From Planctomycetota bacterium (GTDB taxonomy: Bacteria > Planctomycetota > UBA8742 > UBA2392), in NCBI GenBank assembly GCA_016712285.1, contig JADJRK010000001.1:248001-312000 (forward strand): a DNA stretch of 64,000 nt, written 5' to 3'. The number at the start of each line of letters is the position of its first letter. Within the stretch, counting starts at the first letter, position 1. This document shows, in pieces, positions 1 through 9,421 of this stretch. Made by a program: the position numbers and the translations under genes. The notes beneath the pieces are model-generated. The model searched no databases. It had not been told where the DNA came from and saw nothing but the letters and a program-made list of their open reading frames with translations.

Positions 1-2092
1 TGTAATCCATTGGCGAGGAATCGCCGTCGGCGTCCATGTTTACGTCGAGCTCGAATCTTGTGTCGAAGTAGACGCGCCTTGCGAGTTCCCACCATGAGTG
101 CGTGAGCACTCTGCGGCCAAAGGCGTCTTCGCGGTACTGGCTTATCAAACCGTCCTGGTCGCGGTCGCTCTTGCGCCAAACCTTGCGCAGCTGGTTGCGG
201 TAGTTGTAGCGGAACTCGCGTGTTCCGTCGGCTTGCAGGTTTCGATTGTTGTCGTACGTAAGGCCGACGTTGCCGATCCCGGTGTAGTTGTTGCGCGAGC
301 CCTCGCCGTCGCTGGCCGGGTTGTCGGGATCCGCTCCCGGGTCGTCGCTGGTGTCGTAATCAGTCTTCTGTGTGGGCGGGTTGCTGCTCTCATCGAACTG
401 GCCCGGGATGGGATCGGTGGGGTCCGCGCTGCCGCGATACCAGTTGACCCGCTCGCGTGTGCCGGTGTGGCGGCGGCTGTAAATCACGCGGTCGCTGTGC
501 GTAACGTCGTTGGTGTTGACGTTGGGCCAGTGGATGCTCGACAGGTCAAGCGGCGCGCTGCCGCCGCTGTCGTCCTGGGTGACTCCGTAAGTCGCTTTCT
601 CAAGCTGGTTGGCGCTGTCGTAGAAGTAGAAGTCCGTGGCGTCGGGCGTGGTGCTGCTGCCGTCGTCATCCTCTTCGTACCAGCGCGCCTCGTACAGCAT
701 CATGCTGTTTTCGTCGTAGGCGGTGTCAAAGCGTCCCAGCAACCGTTGTCCGAAACTGGCCGACGAGTCATCCCGCGTATGGCGCACCTGGATCACGCGC
801 AGCAAGTCGTCGCGCTTGAACTCGCTGATGATCGGCCGGTTCGGGTCCTGCGGGTGGCGCTTGAGGTGCCGCGAATGCAGCAACCCGCCGCCGAGGTAGT
901 CGTACTCCGAGATAGGATCAGAATCGGTCACCCAGCCGCCGCCGGTGTTGACACTGCGCCAGGTTTCAACCGGCCGGTGCTTGCGGTCGAAGTGCCAGGC
1001 TGTGCGCGTGACGCCGCTGGGGTTCTGGCGCTGGTAGCGGCGGCCTGACTCGTCGAACCAGCTCTGGACTGTGCCTGTGCTGGTGTAAGGCGTGCTCAAG
1101 CCGGGGTGCGCGTCATAAACAATCTGCTGCTGGCGCTCGATGCCTGAGAGCGTGTTGAACAGGCTGTTGACTTCCGTGAGGTCGTCGCTGCCGTCGTTAG
1201 TGCGGCCCCGGCCTGCGCGGTACATGCCGTCGTACTCGTACTCCATGCCGGCTTCACCGATGATGCCGAAGGCGTTGCCAGCCGCGGCGCTGCCGGTTTC
1301 TTCAAGCAGGTTGTCGTTGTTGTCCCACGTGAAGGCGATCTCGGTGCCGTTGGCGTCGGTGGACAGCAGCAGGTTGCCGTTGCCGTCGTAAGCCCCGCTC
1401 TTGGTGTAGTAGGGCGTGCCCGAAACCGTGGTCAGCGAATGCCCGCTGCCGGCGCTGGATTTCAGCGGCGTGCCGGTGCCGCCATCGGGGTACTGGGTTT
1501 GCAGCCAGCGGTGCGCAAGGTCGTAACGCACATAACTGCGGCTGCCGGTCGGGCCGATGCTTTCCTTGACGTTGGAATTCTTGTCGTAAACGGTGCGGCT
1601 GACGATGTCGCGGGTGGACGTGGTGACATAGCCGGTGGAGGGGCTGATGTCGCGGTACTCCACGTCGCTGATCTCGGCGCGGATGGGGCGGTCCAGCAGG
1701 TCGTAGCCATACACGCGCTCAACGCCCTTGCGGTCCACGGTGAATACGCGGTTGCCGCGCGAGTCGTAGCGGTACTCGCGGGTGTAGCCGCTGCCGGACG
1801 GGTAGGGCGCTTCGTCTTCGACCAGCCGGTTCAGGCTGTCGTAGGTGAAGCTGGTAGCAAGCACCTTGTCGCCACCGCTGCCCGCGTCGTCGTACAGGTA
1901 CGCCGTGATGCCGACGACGTTGCCGTTCAGGTCGTAGTCGTAGAAGTCGTAGTTGTCGTAGTCGAGCTTATCAGGGCCGCCGCCGTCGCGGTCGTCGATG
2001 ACGGCTTCCAGGCGGTTGTAGTCGTCGTACTCGTACTTGGTCTGGTAACGCAGGTCGCCCTCGGTGAACTCAACCTGGCCGTTGCTGCCGGA
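1..2092 (-). pseudogene. Rhs/YD-repeat protein, C-terminal part in shifted frame (partial)
   Basis: On the minus strand the frame whose codons begin at 2092 stays open to the left edge, giving at least about 690 residues. It reads as continuous YD-repeat protein, with motifs such as YEYDDYNRLEAV, RVYGYDLLDRP and FRYNYRNQLRKVWR, and ends at the edge just after an AFGRRV Rhs-type motif. There is no plausible start of its own. It continues the gene at 2070-5678 after a one-base-class frame change between about 2075 and 2100. Rhs proteins form a beta-cocoon shell that usually encloses a C-terminal toxin or variable tip; that tip lies outside the window. The frame break may be real decay, phase variation or an assembly error; the sequence alone cannot decide. 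Confidence 0.75.
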
Positions 2093-5000
2093 ACTGCACG
2101 CGGCTTGTGGACCAGCCGTCGTCGGCGCCTGTTGGTACGGACTCGTATGCGGAGTAGTCGAGGTCAGCGGTGCCAGCCGCATCCTTGGCGAGCGTGCGCG
2201 AGAAGTAAGCGCGGCCCATGTTGTCGTAGCGGGATTCAGCCTTGGCGAGCAGCAGATCGTTCGTCCAGCCATAAGTGTCCGTGCCCGGGTTATGGGTGCG
2301 CTTCTTGCCGTAGCGTGCGGTTTCAAGGGTCTGGCCGGCGCGATTGTAAACGAACGTCGTGTAGTTGGCGTCGCTTGTCAGGCGGTCTTCGGCTTTGGAC
2401 AGGCGGTCATAGGCGTCGTAGGTGTAATGGCTGTCGTTGCCTCGGCCGTCTTCGGCGCGGGTCACGTTTGAGTTCAGGTCGTAGTCCGTGCGCGTCTTGG
2501 TCAACGCGTTGGCGCGGGTCACGGCTGTGCCGTCATAGCCCCAGTAAGTCTTGAACACGCGGTTGAGCTCGTCGAAGTCGGTGCCGGAACGGTTGCCCTC
2601 GGGCAGCACGGTTTCGGTTGCGCGGTAGATTTTGTCGTAGCTGACGGTGGTGGTGCGCGTGGTGCTGACGTCGATGTCCTCGGTGATGCTGGTGGCCATG
2701 TCGAGGATGTTGTACGCGTAGGCGGTTTCGATCACGTTGGGCGACTGCAAGGTGCCGGTTTTGTCGAAGTTCGAGACGCCCGCCGTTTCGACGTTGCCGT
2801 TGAGGTCGTAGTCCGTGATCGAGTAGTACACCGCGTTGCCGTGATAGTTCACCTGCGGTGTTTCAGACCGTACGACCTGGTCCAGCTGGTTCACGTAGCT
2901 GGTGTACGTGAAGCCGCGAGGATCAGTGACGGTGATGACGCGGCCGACCGAGTTGTAGGTGAACGCGGTTTCGAGCGCTGTCCCCTGGCTGCCGGCGTGG
3001 ATCTCGGCCAGATAGCCCTTGCCGAAGCCGCTGGTGCCGTACACGTAGGTGGTTTCGACGCCGGCTTCGTCGGTGACAGTTTCAAGCTGCCCGAACGAGT
3101 TGTACGTGTAGTCAACTTCGATGACCTGGGTGTCGTTGAGCGTGTCCGGCGAATCGGAGTCATCAACGGCGGGGCTGGTGACTTTCTGCAACGTACCGTT
3201 GCCGTTGTAGGTGTAAGTTGTCGTGAAGCGCGACGAGTCGTCGGTGGTAAGGCCGCTGTGGTTGGAGATGTCGTAGCTCGCACCCACGTTGTAGCCGCGC
3301 GGGCTTACGCTTGTCGCGAGCAGGTTGAAGTCGCTTGTGTAGGTGAATGTCGCCAGCAGGCCGTTGACCTGGTCAGCGGGCAGGCCGGATGTGCTGATCG
3401 AGCCTGGGTGCGAGAGTGCCCGCAGCAGGTTGCCCCGTTCGCGCTGGTCGCCGGTGATGTCGTAGCGGAACTCGCTGCGGTTGCCGCGCGGGTAGGTCAC
3501 TTCGATGGTGTTCAACTCGCTGTCGTAGTCGAACGTGGTTTCGTAGTAGTCGGGGTCGCCGGAGCGCAACTTGCCCGAAGTCTGGCTGAGTGAGCTGCTC
3601 CAGAAGGCGGTGTAATGACGGATCCCAGCCGGATATCCGAGCGGTTCAGGCGACACCCCGTCAGTTTCCAGAACCACGTCATATCGAGTCCGGAGACCCT
3701 CGGGATTGACCACGTCGACAATCTGATGATGCGAGGGATTCGTGCTAGCGTACACAATGAACTGGCGATGCGTCGTATCGCCGCCTGACGTGCGGCCGAT
3801 GTCCTGATAGTCCACACGCGAACTGCCGTCGTAGTGATTCTTCAGCCAGCCGATCGGCGAGGACTCGTTCGCCTGGCGCGCGTCGATCACCTCTTCCATG
3901 CGGTCGCTTGATGACACGTACGTGAACTGCACGCGCGTGCGGTAGTCGCTACCTTTGGTTTCGCTGTCGTAGCGTTCGGTTTTCGGCAGCTTGATTTCGG
4001 TCAACTGCGCGTCGCTGTTGTAGATGAACTCCCACACGCGCTCGTCGGTGTAACTGCCGCCAATCACCGACGACTGGCCGCTATAATCGGCGTAGTCGGT
4101 GATGCTCTCGACGCGCCCATGAGCGTTGTAGGCGATGACGAGGCGGTACAGGTCCGGGTCGCCGGAGTCGTACATGTCGCCGCGGATTTCGGTCAGGTAG
4201 CCATCACCGTCGTAGACGTACTCGACCGCGTTGTCGTAGCGGTCGGCGAACTCGGTGATGCGGTACACCCAGTCGTCGGCCACGTCCTTATGGATCGCCG
4301 CAAAGGTCGAAGTGGAACCGTGGGCATAGGTGATCGTGAAGATGTCGTTGCTCGGGTCGGCGTCCGACAGGTCGTCGCGGGCAATCTCAAAGAAGAAGCC
4401 GGCTTGGACATACGGCCCCTCGCCCGCTGTGCCGCCAGATGCCAGCTCGAACGTGTCAATGCGCCCGCTGCCCGAGTACAGGTCGATCTCGTCGTCGCCG
4501 GACTGGTAGTAGAGCCGCTGGTCAAACGAGGCCGTCCAGCCGGCGCCAAGCCAGCCCAGTGACTCGTAGCGGCTGCGGTAGGTGCCGCCCGCCGACAACG
4601 GCAGCATGCGGCCCGGGATGGACACGAAGGGCAGGTCATGGCGGAACTCGCCGTTGTGCAGATAGACGCCGTTGGCGCCCATGGATGCGTTCTGGGGCGG
4701 TTCCTGGGCAGAGCCGTCGCGCGCCGGCACGCGCTGATGCGGGTGATACACCACGACCGTGCCTTGGCAGATGTTGGTCGAACCGTTCTTGATCCAGAAC
4801 GTGTGGGGTCCGACGTCCGCGACACGGGTGGCAGAAAAGTCCACTTCAATCTCGTTGACGCTGTTCACTGAGGTGACAGTGCCCGTAACGCCACTGCCCG
4901 CCACGTCGACCGTCATGCCACCAACAAAGTCGTCGCCGCCAACCTTGGTAATCGTCGCCTCCACAGTTTCGCCCTGCGGCACAGCCGCAAAGCCGTTGGC

Positions 5001-5678
5001 ATACGCCACGGAAGACGTAACCGGAACAACGCGAGGGCTGTCAACGACGGGGCCGTTGTCGGGAGATGCCTTCTCAGTGTCCTCAGCTACAAAGCACCAA
5101 CGAAACCGGACGTCCGACTGCCCGCTCCACGTGTTGAGATTCACCGAGCACGTGCTGGCGCTGCCGCCGCCCAGACCGGTGCCGGTCCAGCAGTTACTCG
5201 AACCACCAAACTTGGTCGCGATGAGCGCGCACGTTCCATTGTAAGAGACCGACAGCGCCGACACGTCAGACCAGGCGGATCCGCCGTTTGTCGAGACCTG
5301 CAGCTTAGCTCCGTCGTAGCTCCGCACTTTCACCCACAGTTCAAACTGCAACTGCATGCCGGATACGCCAGTGAAGTCAAAGATCGGCGAGTGCAACCAA
5401 GTGACAGTGTTGTTCGCGTAGTTCGAAGTCGGCAGGCAAGCCCAGGCAGTCGAACCCGCCCCGCTGCTTCCCTGGCGGGGACTGGAAACCGAACCCTGCG
5501 TCCATGTTGAGCCGCTTGTCGTCGGCCCGGTGCCGTAGTTGGCAACAAAGTCCGCACCCTCAGCCGTGTTGTCCGGCGTGTACGGAAACGTGTCGATGCT
5601 CGCCGGCTGGGCGCCTAGGGCGCCACAGATCAATGCCAGGATCAATGACGCGAGCAGGCCGGTCGGCTTGGGTTGCAT
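2070..5678 (-). CDS. Secreted Rhs/YD-repeat protein, N-terminal part
   Basis: The chosen start is ATG at 5678, which follows a GAGGAA ribosome site by about 8 bases and opens a clear signal peptide (residues 1-23, ending GALGAQ). The frame stays open 92 codons further upstream, but that stretch is low-complexity and lacks a ribosome site. About 300 residues of beta-rich secreted sequence are followed by a DUF6531-like entry region (GANGVYLHNGEFRHDLPF, then SLGWLGAGW). Many YD repeats come next (YVYDGDGYLTEI, FRYDITGDQRERGNL, TYDAYDRLSKAED). The frame stops at a TGA about 1200 residues in, but repeat coding continues at once in another frame. The likely role is an exported or surface polymorphic-toxin-like shell protein. 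The full gene would exceed 1890 residues. Confidence 0.85.
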   Translation of the reverse strand: MQPKPTGLLASLILALICGALGAQPASIDTFPYTPDNTAEGADFVANYGTGPTTSGSTWTQGSVSSPRQGSSGAGSTAWACLPTSNYANNTVTWLHSPIFDFTGVSGMQLQFELWVKVRSYDGAKLQVSTNGGSAWSDVSALSVSYNGTCALIATKFGGSSNCWTGTGLGGGSASTCSVNLNTWSGQSDVRFRWCFVAEDTEKASPDNGPVVDSPRVVPVTSSVAYANGFAAVPQGETVEATITKVGGDDFVGGMTVDVAGSGVTGTVTSVNSVNEIEVDFSATRVADVGPHTFWIKNGSTNICQGTVVVYHPHQRVPARDGSAQEPPQNASMGANGVYLHNGEFRHDLPFVSIPGRMLPLSAGGTYRSRYESLGWLGAGWTASFDQRLYYQSGDDEIDLYSGSGRIDTFELASGGTAGEGPYVQAGFFFEIARDDLSDADPSNDIFTITYAHGSTSTFAAIHKDVADDWVYRITEFADRYDNAVEYVYDGDGYLTEIRGDMYDSGDPDLYRLVIAYNAHGRVESITDYADYSGQSSVIGGSYTDERVWEFIYNSDAQLTEIKLPKTERYDSETKGSDYRTRVQFTYVSSSDRMEEVIDARQANESSPIGWLKNHYDGSSRVDYQDIGRTSGGDTTHRQFIVYASTNPSHHQIVDVVNPEGLRTRYDVVLETDGVSPEPLGYPAGIRHYTAFWSSSLSQTSGKLRSGDPDYYETTFDYDSELNTIEVTYPRGNRSEFRYDITGDQRERGNLLRALSHPGSISTSGLPADQVNGLLATFTYTSDFNLLATSVSPRGYNVGASYDISNHSGLTTDDSSRFTTTYTYNGNGTLQKVTSPAVDDSDSPDTLNDTQVIEVDYTYNSFGQLETVTDEAGVETTYVYGTSGFGKGYLAEIHAGSQGTALETAFTYNSVGRVITVTDPRGFTYTSYVNQLDQVVRSETPQVNYHGNAVYYSITDYDLNGNVETAGVSNFDKTGTLQSPNVIETAYAYNILDMATSITEDIDVSTTRTTTVSYDKIYRATETVLPEGNRSGTDFDELNRVFKTYWGYDGTAVTRANALTKTRTDYDLNSNVTRAEDGRGNDSHYTYDAYDRLSKAEDRLTSDANYTTFVYNRAGQTLETARYGKKRTHNPGTDTYGWTNDLLLAKAESRYDNMGRAYFSRTLAKDAAGTADLDYSAYESVPTGADDGWSTSRVQFRQQRPG

Positions 5679-6256
5679 GGCGATGTTCCTCAAAAGGTTG
5701 AACGGCAGATCGGTGACGTGTTTGACCCGACGCGCGGGATGCAGCGACGGGCTTATGGCGCGTTGCGATGTGTTTGCGGTTGGGACGCCGCCGACGCCCC
5801 AGTGGGGCGACGCGGACGGAAGTTGAGATGTGGCTGCGCGATGCTGCCGCCGCTCTGCCGGCTCGTGTTCCGGTGTAGGTCTCATCGAAGCAATCCCAAC
5901 TGTCGGGTTAGCAGCAAGGAAGTGAGAGTTCGGAAACGGTAGTAGACGGCCCATGGCAGTTCCATTTCAATTTGGTCATTAATGGATAAGTATTCTCTGA
6001 ACTAACTAACTAGATACATGAGTGCACACGAGCTGTGCGGTTCGCAATGAACGCCTCTTACGCACATTGCTCAAACCCATGTCTTTTGTGAGCCTGCCAA
6101 CGGCCACTGCCAGATGCTCAATGCCGCTAATACTGGGATACCACTTTGATGCGACAGTCGGTCCAACTGCGATCCGTCAGGACAAACCGCCCTTGTCGAG
6201 TGCCCGTAACCGCACGTGAGTACCACCGTCCTGGGTGCCAAGGAAATTCATAGCAT
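5679..6256. other. Intergenic region upstream of the Rhs gene
   Basis: No convincing gene is seen on either strand. The stretch 5950-6030 is markedly AT-rich relative to its surroundings and contains a short ACTA microsatellite (about 6000-6012), so it probably holds the promoter of the minus-strand Rhs gene. I could not fix a -10/-35 pair with confidence. Confidence 0.4.
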
Positions 6257-6901
6257 TCACTCGCTGCGGATCGCGCGCCGCAGTTCGTCGCTGGGCCGGT
6301 ACACGTGCTTGTTGGCGATTACCTTCCGGTCATCCAGGCGCACAAGGTGCGGCGCGAGTTCAGGAAGAGCGCCAAGAATGGCAGTGTGTGTCTCCTTGCG
6401 AAAGCGCACCAACTCAGCACCCTCGGCAATCTCCTGGAGCGCCCGCGCCACCGACGGCGGAACCTTGCGCATGTCCTCGCCAAGCTGAATCCGCACTGGC
6501 AGCCGCAGCGAGAACCTGGCAGGCAGGTGGATCGGCACCAGTTGCACCGGGCAGATTCCTGGCTCGCGCGAAACCTCGGCGCCCACGGCGCAGCGCAACT
6601 CCACGGCGGTTTCTTCAACCCACTCATGCTGGTAGCGGGTCCACACGGTCGCGGCCACGCGTTGCACGCTTACTCGGCTGATCGCCACGGGGATGATGTC
6701 ACGAAGGATGGCGTTCTCCGTGAGCGAGGTGTGGTACTCGGCCCAATCGGATATCCACGCCGACACAGCCGCTTCCAACTCCGCTGGTCGCGCGACGGAA
6801 GCCGCCGCCAGCATCATCGTTCGCGTGCGCGTCAGCTCAGCCGCCAGCGAGGCCTCCAGCGCAGCAAGCTGCCGTGCTTTCTCTTCCTGGTTGCCGTCCA
6901 T
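6257..6901 (-). CDS. Hypothetical protein, last gene of a phage-like operon
   Basis: A 214-residue protein starting MDGNQEEKARQLAALEAS from ATG 6901. The frame runs open upstream to 7399, but that part is Arg/Cys/Trp-rich and antisense-like. The N-terminal third is Ala/Glu-rich helix. The middle (AVSAWISDWAEYHTSLTEN) is mixed, and the C-terminal part contains PIHLPARFSLRLPVRIQLGE, a beta-rich stretch. No family is recognised. It lies 157 bases after the HTH gene on the same strand and closes the operon; nothing on this strand follows until the Rhs gene. Confidence 0.55.
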   Translation of the reverse strand: MDGNQEEKARQLAALEASLAAELTRTRTMMLAAASVARPAELEAAVSAWISDWAEYHTSLTENAILRDIIPVAISRVSVQRVAATVWTRYQHEWVEETAVELRCAVGAEVSREPGICPVQLVPIHLPARFSLRLPVRIQLGEDMRKVPPSVARALQEIAEGAELVRFRKETHTAILGALPELAPHLVRLDDRKVIANKHVYRPSDELRRAIRSE

Positions 6902-7058
6902 TGGACCTACCTTCAGGTATCGCGCGGCAAGGTTGAGTCCTTGCCGCCATTCCGGTTCACCCGCTAACTTAGACCTGGATGCGACAAGGCTCCGACCCGC
7001 GGCTGTGTCAGAAACTGCGACCGCGCCGACCGATTGGCCCGTATGGCGGGTTGCGGCT

Positions 7059-7457
7059 CTAAGAAGCCGGTCTAATCTGCGCGGATCGCTTGATTTCCCT
7101 CTCCAGCACGAGGCGCAGGTAGTAGACGCAATCCCCCGCTTCCTGGCGCGTCCGGCGCGCAGCCAGATGCGCTTCCTGCGCGGCAAGGTCGCCCAGCCTT
7201 TCCTCGGCCAACTTCTCGGCAAGCGAACGCACTTCGCCGGCCAGTCCGCAGAACTGCTCAAGAAGTTGCACCAGCGTGGCCAGCGCGCCGGGATCGCACT
7301 CGGAAACATGCGGCATCGCGTTTGGCTTCCGAAACCGGACCCCGGCGCGCAGCAAGGCGCGGCGCACTGAGCGCTCCTGGATGCCAAGTTCCCGCGCAAT
7401 GGCTGCGACGTTCAGTCCTTGGCGCAGCAACTGGTGAATGTCAGACCGCGAGTGCAC
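7059..7457 (-). CDS. Small helix-turn-helix protein
   Basis: The chosen start is GTG 7457, which sits 7 bases after a TGAGGAG ribosome site inside the end of the preceding gene, giving a 17-base overlap. The product is 132 residues. Residues 5-35 (DIHQLLRQGLNVAAIAREL, then IQERSVRRALLRAG) form a resolvase/transposase-type helix-turn-helix that resembles a DNA-binding head without a catalytic domain. A long amphipathic helix follows (LAGEVRSLAEKLAEERLGDL), suited to dimerisation. It may regulate the operon or bind the element's DNA; this is inferred from the fold and the context only. Confidence 0.65.
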   Translation of the reverse strand: MHSRSDIHQLLRQGLNVAAIARELGIQERSVRRALLRAGVRFRKPNAMPHVSECDPGALATLVQLLEQFCGLAGEVRSLAEKLAEERLGDLAAQEAHLAARRTRQEAGDCVYYLRLVLEREIKRSAQIRPAS

Positions 7458-7824
7458 CTGCGAACTCCTCAACGGGCAGGTACTCGATGGCCACGTTCCT
7501 TGGCGCATAACCCGGCGAACGCCGGATGTTCAACTCCAGCAAAAGGTGCGCCCCGAGATACTGTCGCGGCGAGAACCTGCCGGACTCAAAGGCCTTCATG
7601 GCTCCTACGGCCTGAGCAATGCGCTTGAGCCTCCAAAGGCCTTTGGGGACCACGACGTGTTCCCACACGCGGACCCGGCCTCGGGACCTGTCAAAGCACA
7701 AGAAGGTGAACTCGATCATGCGGTTGCCGGCGCTGGACTTCTTCTCCTCCGCGCGCTCGATATGCGCGCTGTAGACGCCGTCGGGCCACAGGAACCGGTT
7801 GTCGTTGGGGTTATAGCGAATCAT
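7441..7824 (-). CDS. DUF669-like phage-type protein
   Basis: A 127-residue protein starting MIRYNPNDNRFLWPDGVYS. ATG 7824 overlaps the previous stop as ATGA, with GGAG about 7 bases upstream. The layout resembles phage DUF669 proteins, which lie near recombination and ssDNA-handling genes: DGVYSAHIERAEEKKSSAGN, then MIEFTFLCFD, then a VWEHVVVPKGLWRLKRIAQAVG block and a GAHLLLEL strand. In DUF669 proteins a conserved 'W(E)..' strand precedes the helix that carries the alanine/valine-rich block. The match is by pattern only, with no alignment score. It suggests the operon derives from a prophage or conjugative element. Confidence 0.5.
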   Translation of the reverse strand: MIRYNPNDNRFLWPDGVYSAHIERAEEKKSSAGNRMIEFTFLCFDRSRGRVRVWEHVVVPKGLWRLKRIAQAVGAMKAFESGRFSPRQYLGAHLLLELNIRRSPGYAPRNVAIEYLPVEEFAGALAV

Positions 7825-8270
7825 GGCAAATCTCCGTCGTGCAGCGGGCACGTGCCGGGGCGGGAGCATTCACGGTCCCGCCGGCCGTTGACTTGAAGGG
7901 TGTCCAAACGCCGGTAGCGCGCTTCTACGCGCATCACGCCGGACAGTGTGGCTGAGCCGTCGGGGGCGAGAGCGATCTCGCGGACTTCAACTTCGACACG
8001 TTCCATCCACGCCAGGATCGCGGCGTTGGTGTCGCGTTCGCCGTGCAGTTCGTGAATCACCAGCGAGGCACCCCGCCCGTGGGGCAGGCCTTCAACCTGG
8101 CACGCTTGATCGGCGGCAAGCGCAAGCCGTACCCGCTCCGCGTGGCGTATCCAGCACGGCGTGCGCGCAGTTGTCGGGTCTTGAATGTGGCGACGCCAGG
8201 GTAGCTGCTCGCGAAGAAAGCGGCGCGCCGCCAGTTGTGGGTCATGCACGGTGGGTATAGCTGCGTTCAT
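7821..8270 (-). CDS. Hypothetical protein of the phage-like operon
   Basis: A 149-residue protein, MNAAIPTVHDPQLAARRFL. It begins as ATGA on the stop of the upstream gene and ends as ATGA on the start of the next, so all three are translationally coupled. The sequence is Arg-rich with alternating helix and strand (RHAERVRLALAADQACQ; WMERVEVEVREIALAPDGSA). Four cysteines are present, two of them in the C-terminal CSRPGTC, which could bind a metal. No family is recognised. Confidence 0.55.
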   Translation of the reverse strand: MNAAIPTVHDPQLAARRFLREQLPWRRHIQDPTTARTPCWIRHAERVRLALAADQACQVEGLPHGRGASLVIHELHGERDTNAAILAWMERVEVEVREIALAPDGSATLSGVMRVEARYRRLDTLQVNGRRDRECSRPGTCPLHDGDLP

Positions 8271-8788
8271 GGCTTAGCTCCTGTCCGACGACGCTCTTTC
8301 ACAAGCGCTGTCGCGATGGTTTGTGCGAGATGCCTGTCAGCCGACGAGGCGAGCTCGATCTCGGGCGCAACTGCGCTTTCGGCGACGCCGAGATAGGTCG
8401 TCATCTCGTCGCGCCGAAGAGATGTCAGCTCTGTGCAGACGAGCGTGAACACGATTCGCGCCCTGCTCAGGCGCCCGGCCCCGGGCTTCCCGTTTCGCAG
8501 CTCACTCACTGTCACGCTGCAACTGGCCGCTATCTTCAGTGCGACCCACGCCAGGTCTACGATCGCGGCCTGGCTCAGTTCGTTCTCTGCTACTGTGGGG
8601 ATCGCGGCTGCCCGGCTCGAGGGTGCGTCGCTGCTGCTGGCACCCTTTGGGTTGGGAGGGATAAGCAAGGAACCGGGCAAACCGCGGGGGACACCGTTCG
8701 CAACAAGATCGGTCGGCTCGCTCGCCGCGACACCGAGGATGCTTGTCGGCGGGTGAAGGGTTTCGCGTAGTTGTGGATGCGGTGCCAT
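8267..8788 (-). CDS. DnaA-domain-IV-like DNA-binding protein
   Basis: 173 residues from ATG 8788; the ribosome site is weak (GGGACG). The first 60 residues are Pro/Ser-rich and probably disordered. Residues about 75-145 follow the helix pattern of the DnaA C-terminal domain: a helix ending IAASCSVTVSELR, a Gly/Pro turn, SRARIVFTLVCTELT resembling the 'ARQIAMYL.RELT' helix, then a regulatory-type ending with MTTYLGVAESAV. The AAA+ domain is absent, so it would be a DNA-binding head only, as in some phage replication genes. It is the first gene of the operon. The family call is by pattern and is tentative. Confidence 0.45.
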   Translation of the reverse strand: MAPHPQLRETLHPPTSILGVAASEPTDLVANGVPRGLPGSLLIPPNPKGASSSDAPSSRAAAIPTVAENELSQAAIVDLAWVALKIAASCSVTVSELRNGKPGAGRLSRARIVFTLVCTELTSLRRDEMTTYLGVAESAVAPEIELASSADRHLAQTIATALVKERRRTGAKP

Positions 8789-9421
8789 GGCTTCGTCCCG
8801 TCGTCTGACGAGTCAAAGCATGGCTGACGAATGGACCCGCCGCAGCATGGCAGTGACACACGGAGTTCCGCCAAGGGCTCCAGAAGGCGTCAGCAAAGGC
8901 CCCGGAGTCCGACACACGCGCCATGTTTGGCCGGCGGGAATCAGGTGTGGGTCTGAAGGCTGCGAGCGCGTTCTCAGGGGCACGAGATTGCAGTTGGCCC
9001 ACGTAAGCGTGCCGGGTATGAGGCTCTTGGATTTCTCCTAGAAGCCCACCAGGGCACCGGCGCGAAGATGCTTTGGTAGCGCTTACGTAACACGCTTACG
9101 CCATGCGCAGTTTGGCCGGAGCCAGGGCAAGCCGGCAGCCAATTTCGCCAGATTGAGGAATGCGAACTTGTCTCTCTTGGGCACGATAGGCACCTGCACC
9201 CCAGGAAGAAGCAAGAGGGATGCCGGGGATGGATGCAGCATGCCTTTGGGGGCATATGCTGTCAGTACTACCAAGCTTTGGCCTTGGTGCCGAACTTCAG
9301 GTATAACCAGATGCCCGGTGGGTAATAGTATCGCTAGGCGAATCGGGAACCGCGGAGTTCTCGGCCCTTGGCTGGCACGCGTCGCCCGCCTGCTTTCGTG
9401 CAAACTAGATCGCGGAAGACC
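8789..9421. promoter_or_regulatory. Divergent intergenic region with three CGCTTACG boxes
   Basis: This 633-base region separates the minus-strand phage-like operon from the plus-strand TIR gene, so both promoters should lie here. The 8-mer CGCTTACG occurs at 9080-9087 and 9093-9100 in direct orientation, 13 bases apart, and inverted at 9002-9009. A minus-strand ORF at 9083-9436 looks partly protein-like but runs into the TIR start, and I do not call it. Confidence 0.35.

Noticed and set aside
1439..2554. Plus-strand ORF over the Rhs gene
   Set aside because: Antisense to YD-repeat coding; the composition is a mirror of the repeat protein.
6902..7399. N-terminal extension of the 214-residue protein
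   Set aside because: It runs opposite sense to no homologue, is Arg/Trp/Cys-rich and overlaps the HTH gene in another frame.
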